Positions 1 through 7,586 of a stretch of 64,000 bases of DNA are shown here, one piece after another. The notes under the pieces were generated by a model. That model was not told the DNA's origin. It did no database searches and saw nothing but the letters and a program-made list of their open reading frames with translations. Source of the stretch: Psychromarinibacter sp048262455 (GTDB taxonomy: Bacteria > Pseudomonadota > Alphaproteobacteria > Rhodobacterales > Rhodobacteraceae); assembly GCA_048262455.1 (NCBI GenBank), contig JBLXFD010000003.1, positions 162,981 through 226,980 on the forward strand, written 5' to 3'. How positions within the stretch are numbered: position 1 is the first letter of the stretch; every line of letters begins with the position of its first letter. A program made the position numbers and the translations under genes.

Positions 1-474
1 GACCATGCCGTACATCGACCCCACCATGATGATCGAGCCGCGCCCGGCCTCGGCCATCTTCGTGCCGATCACCTGGCTGCACAGCATGCAGCCGGTCAGG
101 TTGGTCTCGATGATGTCGTCCCAGTACTTGCGCGGATAGACCTCGAAAGGCGCGTTCTGGTCGGCGTCGCCGTCGGGCTTGCTGTCGATCCCGGCGTTGT
201 TGACCAGCACGTGGGGCACGCCCCAATCGGCGATCACCCGGTCCGTCGCCGCCGCCAGGCTGTCCTTGTCGCGCACGTCGGCCTTGTAGACGCGAACGCG
301 GTCGGAAAGCCCCGGGAACTGCTCCTCGATCTGCTCGGCCGTCCGGGTGCGGCGCGCGAAGATCGCCACCTTCGCGCCGCTGCCGGCGAGCTGTTTGGTG
401 AACTGTGTGCCAAGCTGGCCCAGCCCGCCTGTCACCACGGCCACACGATCCTTGATGCTGAAAATGTCCTGCAT
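1..474 (-). CDS. SDR family NAD(P)-dependent oxidoreductase (partial, C-terminus off the left edge)
   Basis: The first 158 residues of a short-chain dehydrogenase, a Rossmann-fold enzyme that oxidises or reduces a hydroxyl/keto substrate with NAD(P). A glycine-rich TGGLGQLG nucleotide loop lies near residue 16 and the VNNAG motif near residue 92. The third conserved loop glycine is Q, as in some sugar-type SDRs. The catalytic YxxxK would lie just past the window edge and cannot be checked. The ATG at 474 is the first good start. It is divergent from the GntR regulator gene and shares its promoter region, so it is probably a target of that regulator and part of the same catabolic island. Substrate unknown. 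Confidence 0.85.
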   Translation of the reverse strand, partial: MQDIFSIKDRVAVVTGGLGQLGTQFTKQLAGSGAKVAIFARRTRTAEQIEEQFPGLSDRVRVYKADVRDKDSLAAATDRVIADWGVPHVLVNNAGIDSKPDGDADQNAPFEVYPRKYWDDIIETNLTGCMLCSQVIGTKMAEAGRGSIIMVGSMYGMV

Positions 475-516
475 GGGGTTCCTCGCTCTGCGCCGCCGGG
501 GGCGGCGGGAATGTCT

Positions 517-535
517 TGACATAAGACTTATGTCA
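517..535. promoter_or_regulatory. Perfect palindromic operator in the SDR/gntR divergent region
   Basis: The 19-bp sequence TGACATAAGACTTATGTCA is a perfect 9-bp inverted repeat around one central base. It overlaps a TTGACA -35-like hexamer (516-521) with a TATGCC -10-like hexamer 18 bp downstream (540-545), reading towards gntR. FCD-type GntR regulators bind short palindromes of this kind, so autoregulation plus control of the SDR gene is the likely reading. The site is seen; the binding is inferred. Confidence 0.7.
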
Positions 536-601
536 TGAGTATGCCTAGACCGGGCGGCACCCCGGGTCAAGCGTGTCGCCCGCTCGCAAGGAGGACGCGC
601 C

Positions 602-1327
602 ATGGCCGCCGGACGCGACAAGCTGCACACCGCCGTTTCGGCGGCGCTGGAGGAACGGATCCTCGGCGGCGCGCTGCAGGTGGGGGACAAGCTGCGCTCG
701 GAAAGCGCCATCGCCGAGGAGTTCGGCGTGTCCACCCGGTCCGTGCGCGAGGCGATCCAGACGCTGGAGACGAAGGGGCTGGTGCAGCGCCGGCACGGGG
801 GGCTGACCACCGTGGTGCGGCAGGACGTGTCGGAATTCATCGGCACCCTCGCCGTCACCGTGCGCCAGCAGCTGGCCGCCGATCCCGCCTACCTCGACCA
901 GCTGATGCAGGCTCGCCGGATGATCGAAACCGAGGCGATCGAACTGGCGCTGGCCCGCCCCCGCGAGGCGCTGGCCGAGGTGGACGCGGCGCTGGAGCGG
1001 ATGCGCGAGGCGCGCGACACCGGCGATTTCGGCGGCTTCGTCACCGCCGACGCCGCCTTTCACCTGGCGCTGGTGCGGGCCTCGGGCAACCGCATCCTCG
1101 TCATCATGTACGACAATTTCGCCAGCCTGATCGGCGAGATGATCCAGCTTTCCAGCCGGGTGCCCACCAAGTCCCTGAAGGAAGCCTACGCCGAACACGC
1201 CGAGATCCACGCCTGCCTGCACAGCGGCGACGAGGACGGCGCCAAGGGGCTGATGCGGTCGCAGATCGACCGCAGCGCCCGCTATCTGCGCCTTGCCGTG
1301 GCGAAGGCGCGCAAAGAGGAAAAATGA
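602..1327 (+). CDS. FadR-subfamily (FCD) GntR transcriptional regulator
   Basis: A 241-residue DNA-binding regulator. An N-terminal winged helix-turn-helix (about residues 8-75, with SESAIAEEFGVSTRSVREAIQTL as the recognition helix region) is followed by an all-helical FCD effector domain (about 95-225) that normally binds a small carboxylate. The start has an AAGGAGG-like ribosome site just upstream (589-596). It overlaps the following rraA-type gene by four bases (ATGA) and faces the SDR gene across a perfect palindrome. Inferred role: substrate-responsive repressor of this island. Confidence 0.9.
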   Translation: MAAGRDKLHTAVSAALEERILGGALQVGDKLRSESAIAEEFGVSTRSVREAIQTLETKGLVQRRHGGLTTVVRQDVSEFIGTLAVTVRQQLAADPAYLDQLMQARRMIETEAIELALARPREALAEVDAALERMREARDTGDFGGFVTADAAFHLALVRASGNRILVIMYDNFASLIGEMIQLSSRVPTKSLKEAYAEHAEIHACLHSGDEDGAKGLMRSQIDRSARYLRLAVAKARKEEK

Positions 1328-1986
1328 TGTTCGATCCCGACTACACCCCCGCCGAGGCCGATGCGATGGCGCGCCTGTCGAAATGGTACTCCGGCGACAT
1401 CCACGACAGCATGGAGGCGCTGGGGCTCTGGGGGCACCTGGAGGGGATCTCGCTGCTGGGCAGCCTGAAGGACGGCGCGACCGTCTGCGGGCCGGCGGTG
1501 ACCGTGGCCTTTGCCCCCTCGGACCGGAAGGGAGAGCCGCAGGACGTCTACCACAATGCCATCGACAACGTGCCGGCGGGGGGCGTGCTGGTGGTGGACG
1601 CCAGCTGTGCCGCCGGCTCCTGCTCGGGCGAGCTGATGTCTTCGGGCGCCAAGACCGCCGGCGCGGCGGCGACGGTGGTGAACGGCACGGTGCGCGACCT
1701 CGCGCAGGTGCGGGCGCTGGGCTACCCGCTGTTCGGCACCGCCCCCAGCCCGGTGGGCGTGACGGGCAAGAAGGAGCCGGTGAAAAGCCAGGTGCCCATC
1801 ACCATCGGCCGCACCACGGTACATCCGGGTGACCTGATCTTCGGCGACATCGACGGGGTGGTCTGCGTGCCGCGCGCCCACCTGGTGGAGGTGGCCGACC
1901 AGGCCGACGCGCTGGGACGGGCAGAGGCCAGCGCCCGCGACCGCATCCTCGCGGGGGAAAAGTTGCAATCGGTCTGGCCGGTCTGA
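1324..1986 (+). CDS. RraA family protein / 4-hydroxy-4-methyl-2-oxoglutarate aldolase-like
   Basis: A 220-residue member of the RraA/HMG-aldolase fold. Family marks are GGVLVVDAS (about residue 78), the SGELMSSGAKTAGAAATVV glycine-rich stretch, and NGTVRD, which carries the metal-binding aspartate. In aromatic-acid degraders such proteins cleave 4-hydroxy-4-methyl-2-oxoglutarate or decarboxylate oxaloacetate; others inhibit RNase E. Next to SDR, DapA-like and Tct transporter genes an aldolase/lyase role fits better than RNase control. Translationally coupled to the GntR gene through an ATGA overlap. The exact substrate is unknown. Confidence 0.85.
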   Translation: MMFDPDYTPAEADAMARLSKWYSGDIHDSMEALGLWGHLEGISLLGSLKDGATVCGPAVTVAFAPSDRKGEPQDVYHNAIDNVPAGGVLVVDASCAAGSCSGELMSSGAKTAGAAATVVNGTVRDLAQVRALGYPLFGTAPSPVGVTGKKEPVKSQVPITIGRTTVHPGDLIFGDIDGVVCVPRAHLVEVADQADALGRAEASARDRILAGEKLQSVWPV

Positions 1987-2052
1987 TCCGGCGCGGGGGA
2001 CGGAAGGATGGGGGTGCCGCAGCAGGCGAAGGGGAACCGGGGACGGCGCGCG

Positions 2053-2853
2053 TCAGCGCCGCCAGCCCAGCCGCTGCGAGATCAGGTTGGCGTGGAAGGT
2101 GACCACCTTGCTGATCTCCTCCACCTCCTCCATCGGCAGCTCCCAGCTGGGGGCGCTGACGCTGAGCGCGGCGAACACCCGGCCCGCGCTGTTGCGCACC
2201 GGGGCGCCGACGCAGCGCAGTGCCGGCTGGTGCTCGCCGTTGTCGATCGAGTAGCCGCGCGCCCGCGTGGCGGCGAGATCCTCGCGCAGGGCCGCAGGGT
2301 CGGTCAGGGTCGTCTCGGTCAGCCGCTCCAGCCCCGGGGCGATCACCCGGTCCAGCGTCTCGTCGTCCTGGTGCGCCAGGATCGCCTTGCCGACGCTGGT
2401 GCAATAGGCGGGCGAGTTCTCCACGAAGGTGCTGGGCAGGATCCGGTCGCTGCCGGTCTCGGCCCGCTGGATCACCACCGCGCGCTGGCCGTCGAAGACC
2501 GCCAGGTGCACCGTCTTGCCGGTCAGCTTGTGCAGCGACTCGACGATCAGGCTGCCCTCGCGGTGCAGCTCGTGGTTGGCCAGGAAGGTGGAGCCAAGCT
2601 CGAACAACCGCAGTCCCAGCCGGTAGGCCTCGCGCTCGCCCTCCTGCTCCAGGAACCCCGCCTCGCGCATCGAGGCGCAAAGCCGGTGGGTGGTGGAGCG
2701 GGGAAAACCCGTCAGCTCGCAGATCTCCGCCAGCGTCAGGGTGCGCCGGTTCAGATCGAAGCAGCCGAGGATGCGGTCGACCTTGCGCAGCGACTTCAGG
2801 CTGTCCTCGCCGGCCTTGCGGGCGGGACGGGCGGGGGCGTTGGGCTGGTTCAT
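2053..2853 (-). CDS. IclR family transcriptional regulator
   Basis: A 266-residue IclR-type regulator. The N-terminal helix-turn-helix (about residues 20-80: LTLAEICELTGFPRSTTHRL) precedes the effector-binding GAF-like domain (about 95-262, with YCTSVGKAILA typical of the family). It is convergent with the rraA-type gene and lies upstream-adjacent to the DapA-like gene on the same strand. IclR proteins control catabolic operons by binding ~15-bp palindromes. A candidate box lies at 3983-3997, between the DapA-like gene and tctC, so this protein probably controls both. Effector unknown. Confidence 0.9.
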   Translation of the reverse strand: MNQPNAPARPARKAGEDSLKSLRKVDRILGCFDLNRRTLTLAEICELTGFPRSTTHRLCASMREAGFLEQEGEREAYRLGLRLFELGSTFLANHELHREGSLIVESLHKLTGKTVHLAVFDGQRAVVIQRAETGSDRILPSTFVENSPAYCTSVGKAILAHQDDETLDRVIAPGLERLTETTLTDPAALREDLAATRARGYSIDNGEHQPALRCVGAPVRNSAGRVFAALSVSAPSWELPMEEVEEISKVVTFHANLISQRLGWRR

Positions 2854-2985
2854 GGGTCCGTTCCTTCTTGCGCCGCGTCACCGGCCACGGGATGCAAGGG
2901 TGCTTGGGGACCTAGGTCAAGCGCCCCGTCGCGGCAAGCGCGGCGGGTCGCGGCGCGCCCGGGCTGGCGGGCGCGCCCCGTGGCC

Positions 2986-3915
2986 TCAGGCCGCGCGGGC
3001 CTTCTGGGTGGCTTCCAGCAGCGGGTCAAGCGCCGCGTCGATGGTGCGCTTGCGGGCGTCGTCGACCTTCTCCATCGGCGCGCGCGGATGGTACAGCTTC
3101 ATCCCCTGGCGCGACTGAACGTATTTCACGCAGGCCGGCAGGCTGTCGTGCGGCATGGCGTTCCACAGCGCGTTCAGCTTGAAGTGCAGGTCGCGGGCGG
3201 TGTCGTGATCGCCGCGCTGCACGGCGTCGAAGACCGCCACGGTGGTGCCCGGCACCGCGCAGGTCAGCGCGCTGATCGCGCCGTGGGCGCCCATGGAGAA
3301 CGCCGGGTAAAGCAGCGCGTCGATCCCCGACAGCACCAGGTTCTCCGGCTTGGCGCGCAGCAGCAGGTCGGTGACCGACTTCAGGTCGCCCGAGGACTGC
3401 TTCATCCCGACCACGCCCGGCACCTCCTCCATGATCGTGACCATGTCGTCGACGCTGAGGTAGTTCCAGGGGATCACGTTGTAGATCAGGATCGGAATCT
3501 GCGTGGCCTCCCAGATCTCGCGGAAGTGCTGGATGGTGGCCTTGAGGCCCGGCTTGAACAGGTAGTGCACCGGGGTGACCTGCAGCGCGTCGATCTCGAT
3601 CCCGCCCAGCATCTCGATGCGGGCGATGGCGTCGCGGGTGGACTGCACGATAAGGCCGGCGACGAAGGGCACGCGGCCGGCGGCGGCGGCGTGGGCCTCC
3701 TTCATGGCCGTGGTGAATTCCGCGTGGGACAGCGTGTGCCCCTCGCCGGTAGAGCCGCCGGCGACCACCGCGCGCACCCCGGACTGCACCATCCAGTCGA
3801 TCTGCGGCGCCATCGCGCCCTCCACCAGCGCCCCGCTTTCGTCGAAGGGCATCGACAGCGGCGGCAGGATGCCGGTGAGCTTGTCGCGCACCGACAGGGC
3901 GATTTCGTTCGGCAT
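2986..3915 (-). CDS. Dihydrodipicolinate synthase/N-acetylneuraminate lyase (DapA) family protein
   Basis: A 309-residue class I aldolase (TIM barrel). Visible are GGSTGEG (residues 53-59, pyruvate carboxylate binding), the proton-relay Tyr145 in LIYNV, and the Schiff-base Lys172 in GVVGMKQSSGD. It is not the lysine-pathway enzyme by context: it sits between an IclR regulator and a Tct uptake system. It probably cleaves or condenses a keto acid from the transported substrate. The start at 3915 is chosen because GGGAG lies seven bases upstream; an open frame continues to 4047 but has no comparable site. Divergent from tctCBA. Confidence 0.88.
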   Translation of the reverse strand: MPNEIALSVRDKLTGILPPLSMPFDESGALVEGAMAPQIDWMVQSGVRAVVAGGSTGEGHTLSHAEFTTAMKEAHAAAAGRVPFVAGLIVQSTRDAIARIEMLGGIEIDALQVTPVHYLFKPGLKATIQHFREIWEATQIPILIYNVIPWNYLSVDDMVTIMEEVPGVVGMKQSSGDLKSVTDLLLRAKPENLVLSGIDALLYPAFSMGAHGAISALTCAVPGTTVAVFDAVQRGDHDTARDLHFKLNALWNAMPHDSLPACVKYVQSRQGMKLYHPRAPMEKVDDARKRTIDAALDPLLEATQKARAA

Positions 3916-3982
3916 TCCAGGTCTCCCTTGGGCATGAGGTTGTGTTGGGGCCGCGAACCGGCTGCGGAGGGCTCGGCTGTTG

Positions 3983-3997
3983 TCCCGCATAATGGAA
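3983..3997. promoter_or_regulatory. Putative IclR-type operator
   Basis: TCCCGCATAATGGAA resembles the IclR-family box (TTCC-N7-GGAA, 15 bp) with one mismatch. An overlapping small palindrome, ATAATGGAATTAT (3989-4001), is also present. The site lies in the 284-bp divergent region between the DapA-like gene and tctC, the only AT-rich patch there. A second small inverted repeat, GGCTTG-5-CAAGCC (4034-4050), lies nearer tctC. Binding by the IclR protein encoded at 2053-2853 is an inference. Confidence 0.5.
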
Positions 3998-4199
3998 TTA
4001 TCGTCCACCGTCATTTCATAGGCCAGCGGCGGAGGCTTGTCAAACAAGCCGCGACCTGCTGCTGTACCGGATATATCGGAGAATTCTTGCGATCAGGCGG
4101 CGTCCGCCGCGCGTGTTGCAAGATGAAAAGCGGGATGTTAATCCCGTGATACGGAACGGCGCGCCCGCGCCGGTGTTCATCGATAATGGGAGGAACCCC

Positions 4200-5168
4200 G
4201 TGAAACTTCTGAAAACTGCCGCCCTCGCCGCGGCGACCCTTGTGGCGGCGGCCGGTACGGCCTTTGCCGAGTATCCCGACCGCCCGATCACCCTGATCGT
4301 GCCCTGGTCCGCCGGCGGTGGCACCGACGCCACCGGCCGCCTGATCGCCGCGCAGCTGGAGGAAGAGCTGGGCCAGCCGGTCAACGTCGTGAACCGCACC
4401 GGCGGCGGCGGCATCGTCGGCCACGCCTCGCTGGCCGAGGCAGAGCCGGACGGCTACACCCTGGGGGTCATCACCACCGAGCTGTCGATGTACAGCGCCG
4501 TCGGCTCTTCGGAACTGACCTACGAGGACTACACGCTGATCGGCCTCTACAACGCCGACCCCTCGGCGATCTTCGTGAAGGCCGATTCGCCGTTCCAGAC
4601 GGTCGAGGACCTGGCCGAGGCGATCAAGTCCGACGTCGGCGCGCTCAGCACCAGCGGCGCGAACTTCGGCGGCCTGAACCACCTGTCCTGGATCAGCCTG
4701 GTCCAGGGTCTCGGCGCCGATGCCGAGCAGGCGAACTGGGTGCCCACCGACGGCGGCGCGCCCTCGCTGCAGCTGCTGGTCTCCGGCGCCATCGACGTGG
4801 TGGTCGCGCAGTTCCCCGAGGCCAAGGCCCTGATCGAGGCCGGTGAGATCCGCCCCCTCGCCTACCTCGGCAGCGAGCCGAACAAGGCCTTCCCGGACGT
4901 GCCCACGGTCAACGACGCGCTGGGCGTCGACTTCGCCATCGCCGGCTGGCGCGGCCTGGCCGCCCCGGCGGGCCTGCCGGAAGAGATCGCCACGAAGCTG
5001 GTCTCTGCCCTGGACGGCATCGTGGCGTCCGACGGCTTCAACGAGTCCATGGACAAGCTGAACTACGGCGTGGTCTGGGAAGGCGGCAGCGACTTCACCG
5101 ACTATCTGGCCCAGCGCGGCGAGGCCTTCGGGCAGGCGATCAGCTCTGCCGGTCTCGACAAGCAGTAA
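4200..5168 (+). CDS. tctC: Tripartite tricarboxylate transporter substrate-binding protein
   Basis: A 322-residue periplasmic solute receptor of the TctC/BugT family. An N-terminal Sec signal (MKLLKTAALAAATLVAAAGTAFA, written here only as residues 1-23) is followed by the mature start EYPDRPITLIVPW and the SAGGGTDATGR ligand loop that holds carboxylates. The GTG start at 4200 has GGGAGG ten bases upstream (4188-4193). It is the first gene of the tctCBA operon. The receptor delivers a mono-, di- or tricarboxylate to the TctAB channel; which acid cannot be read from sequence. Confidence 0.92.
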   Translation: MKLLKTAALAAATLVAAAGTAFAEYPDRPITLIVPWSAGGGTDATGRLIAAQLEEELGQPVNVVNRTGGGGIVGHASLAEAEPDGYTLGVITTELSMYSAVGSSELTYEDYTLIGLYNADPSAIFVKADSPFQTVEDLAEAIKSDVGALSTSGANFGGLNHLSWISLVQGLGADAEQANWVPTDGGAPSLQLLVSGAIDVVVAQFPEAKALIEAGEIRPLAYLGSEPNKAFPDVPTVNDALGVDFAIAGWRGLAAPAGLPEEIATKLVSALDGIVASDGFNESMDKLNYGVVWEGGSDFTDYLAQRGEAFGQAISSAGLDKQ

Positions 5169-5186
5169 CGCCTGCGGGAGCATGAC

Positions 5187-5669
5187 ATGACAGCAAGGAC
5201 CAAAGCCTCCGAGATCGCGATCGGCCTGGTCTTTGCCGCCGGCGGCCTGGGCATCTGCCTCGAGGCCGCCGGCTTGCGTTCCATGCCGGGGATGATGGTG
5301 GGGTCGGGGCTGTTCCCGATGATCACCGGCGCCCTGATGGGGCTGTTCGGGCTGGTGCTGGCCGGCGCGGCGCTGCTGCGCCCTGCCCCGGCTCCCAAAT
5401 CTGCCACCGAAACCGCGATCGAAACCGCGCGCGGCCCCCTGCAGGCCTATTCCATCGCCGTCCTCGCCGGGCTGATCGCGCTGACCGCGTTGATGCCCGC
5501 CGCGGGCTTCCTGCTGGCGGGCGCCCTGTTCACCGGCTTTGCCGCAAGGCTGGGCGGCGCCGGCTGGATCGGCAGCGCCGTCTTCGCCGTGCTGCTGACC
5601 GGCGTGCTCTACTGGGTCTTCGTCTACGGGCTGCGGGTGCAACTGCCGCGCGGGCTCTGGGGGTTCTGA
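5187..5669 (+). CDS. tctB: Tripartite tricarboxylate transporter small membrane subunit TctB
   Basis: A 160-residue inner-membrane protein with four hydrophobic segments (about residues 9-28, 35-60, 85-103, 120-150), the size and layout of TctB subunits. Sequence conservation in this family is low, so the call rests mainly on position between tctC and tctA, with 18 and 2 bases between genes. The ATG at 5187 follows GGGAGCATGAC; an out-of-frame ATG lies five bases earlier. Works with TctA to move the receptor-bound acid using the ion gradient. Confidence 0.88.
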   Translation: MTARTKASEIAIGLVFAAGGLGICLEAAGLRSMPGMMVGSGLFPMITGALMGLFGLVLAGAALLRPAPAPKSATETAIETARGPLQAYSIAVLAGLIALTALMPAAGFLLAGALFTGFAARLGGAGWIGSAVFAVLLTGVLYWVFVYGLRVQLPRGLWGF

Positions 5670-5671
5670 CC

Positions 5672-7174
5672 ATGCTGGACGCGGTTATCCTTGCCTTCGG
5701 GATGGTCTTCACCCCGAACACGCTGCTGGTGATCCTGCTGGCCTCTGCCTTCGGACTGTTCGTGGGGGCCATGCCGGGCCTGACGGCGACCATGGCAGCG
5801 GCGATCCTGGTGCCCATCACCTTCTACATGGACCCGGTCCCCGCCATCGCGGCGATCATCGCCTGCACCGCCATGGCGATCACCGCCGGCGACATTCCCG
5901 GCGCGCTGCTGCGGATCCCCGGCACCCCCGCCTCGGCCGCCTACGTCGAGGACAGCTACGGCCTGACCCGGCAGGGCAAGGCCAGCCTCGCCATCGGCAT
6001 CGGCATCACCTCCGCCACCTTCGGCGGTTTGGCGGGCACCCTGCTGATCGTCTTCGCCGCGCCGCTGCTGGCGAAGTTCGCACTGGGCTTTTCCAGTTTC
6101 GAGTATTTCTGGCTGGCGCTTCTGGGCCTCAGCTGTGCCGCCCTCGTCTCGGGCGGCGGCATCGCCAAGGGCGCGCTGTCGCTGCTGCTGGGGCTGTTCA
6201 TTGCGCAGGTGGGGCTGGACCCGCTGATGGCGCAGCCGCGCTTCACCTTCGGCTCCAGCGAGCTGGCGGGCGGCATCAGTTTCATCCCCGCGATGATCGG
6301 CATGTTCGCCCTGGCCGAGATCCTGCGCAACGGCCGCGCCGGCGCGCGCATGGAACAGCAGGCGAAGGTGGGCAACCCGTTCCGCGGGGTCGGCACGGTG
6401 CTGATGCAGTACCGCAAGAACCTGTTCCGCGGCGCCGGCATCGGCGCGGTGATCGGCGCCCTGCCCGGGGTCGGCGGGGACCTTGCGGCCTGGATCACCT
6501 ATGCCCTCGCCAAGCGTACCTCTCGCACCCCCGAGAAGTTCGGCACCGGCCACCCCGAGGGACTGGTCGAGGCGGGCGCCACCAACAACGCCGCCCTCAG
6601 TTCCGCCTGGATCCCCGCCATGGTCTTCGGCATCCCCGGCGACGCGGTGACCGCCATCGCGGTGGGGGTGCTGGTGATGAAGGGCATGGACCCGGGCCCG
6701 CAGCTGCTGACGCTGAACCCCGCCAACTTCTACGCCGTGCTGCTGGTGTTCTTCCTCGCCAACCTGCTGCTGCTGCCCTTCGGCTTCGTCGCCGCCCGCG
6801 CCGCGCGCTACGTTTTCCAGGTGCCCCGCGCCTACCTGAACGCGGCGATCCTGCTGTTCTGCGTGGTGGGCTCCTACGCCATCAACAACTCGATGTTCGG
6901 GGTCTGGGTGATGATCGCGCTGGGGGTGGTGGCCTACCTGCTGGAGGAACACGGCTTCGCCGTCGCGCCGATCATTCTGGGCATCGTTCTGGGCCCGTTG
7001 CTGGAGACGAACTTCACCACCTCGATGATGATCGCCCGCGGCGACGCCTGGGCCTTCTTCGAGCGTCCGGTGGCGGGGATACTGGGGGCACTGACCATCG
7101 GCATCTGGGTGCTGGCCATCGCCTCGGCGATGCTGCTCGCCCGTCGCCGGCGGGCCGGGGTGCGGGCGGTATAG
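5672..7174 (+). CDS. tctA: Tripartite tricarboxylate transporter permease TctA
   Basis: A 500-residue large permease with about eleven to twelve membrane segments. Family signatures are visible: GAMPGLTATMAAAILVPITF near residue 32, AGDIPGALLRIPGTPAS near residue 72, and the second-half repeat GALPGVGGDLAAWITYA followed by NNAALSSAWIPAMVFGIPGDAVTA. These duplicated PG motifs mark the two inverted halves. It ends the tctCBA operon, two bases after tctB. Imports the carboxylate captured by TctC. Confidence 0.95.
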   Translation: MLDAVILAFGMVFTPNTLLVILLASAFGLFVGAMPGLTATMAAAILVPITFYMDPVPAIAAIIACTAMAITAGDIPGALLRIPGTPASAAYVEDSYGLTRQGKASLAIGIGITSATFGGLAGTLLIVFAAPLLAKFALGFSSFEYFWLALLGLSCAALVSGGGIAKGALSLLLGLFIAQVGLDPLMAQPRFTFGSSELAGGISFIPAMIGMFALAEILRNGRAGARMEQQAKVGNPFRGVGTVLMQYRKNLFRGAGIGAVIGALPGVGGDLAAWITYALAKRTSRTPEKFGTGHPEGLVEAGATNNAALSSAWIPAMVFGIPGDAVTAIAVGVLVMKGMDPGPQLLTLNPANFYAVLLVFFLANLLLLPFGFVAARAARYVFQVPRAYLNAAILLFCVVGSYAINNSMFGVWVMIALGVVAYLLEEHGFAVAPIILGIVLGPLLETNFTTSMMIARGDAWAFFERPVAGILGALTIGIWVLAIASAMLLARRRRAGVRAV

Positions 7175-7246
7175 CGACACGACGCCCGTCAGCGGCGGCG
7201 GCCATTGGCCCCGCGCATCGTCCCGAATTTCCTGAAAGATCCCGAA

Positions 7247-7321
<75 letters not shown>

Positions 7322-7410
7322 CCGTCACGTGCGCGGCTGATTAGACGCATTCCGCCCATGGCGCAAGCGCAATCTGGACGCTTTGGCGCCCCTGCGCTAC
7401 GTAGGGCGCC

Positions 7411-7560
7411 ATGAGCGGAAAACAGGGCGATAAACCGGGCAAACCCGCAGACGACAGCCGCGAGGCGCGGCTCAAGGCGGCGCTCAAGGCCAACATCGCC
7501 CGGCGCAAGAGCCAAGCGAAGGCGCGGGCGTCCGGCAAACCCGAGGGCGACGCCGGATAA
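7411..7560 (+). CDS. Small basic hypothetical protein upstream of murA
   Basis: A 49-residue open frame, very hydrophilic and lysine/arginine/alanine-rich (KAALKANIARRKSQAKARA in the middle), likely one amphipathic helix with disordered ends. It begins 90 bases after tRNA-Thr (opposite strand) and stops 26 bases before murA, so it is probably cotranscribed with it. Codon use is like its neighbours. I know no function; I think similar small proteins sit before murA in related genomes, but I cannot verify this here. Confidence 0.55.
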   Translation: MSGKQGDKPGKPADDSREARLKAALKANIARRKSQAKARASGKPEGDAG

Positions 7561-7586
7561 GGCAGCCCACAGACAGAAAGCAGGAC

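Noticed and set aside
3916..4047. Extended start for the DapA-like protein
   Set aside because: The added 44 residues do not resemble the family and cross the regulatory palindromes; GGGAG supports the start at 3915.
4153..4177. GGAAC-N17-GTT upstream of tctC resembling an EcfG promoter
   Set aside because: The -10 element lacks the C of CGTT, the context is catabolic and GC-rich; chance match is more likely.
4113..4199. Extended start for TctC at 4113
   Set aside because: It would bury the signal peptide behind 29 residues; the GTG at 4200 has GGGAGG and gives a normal signal.
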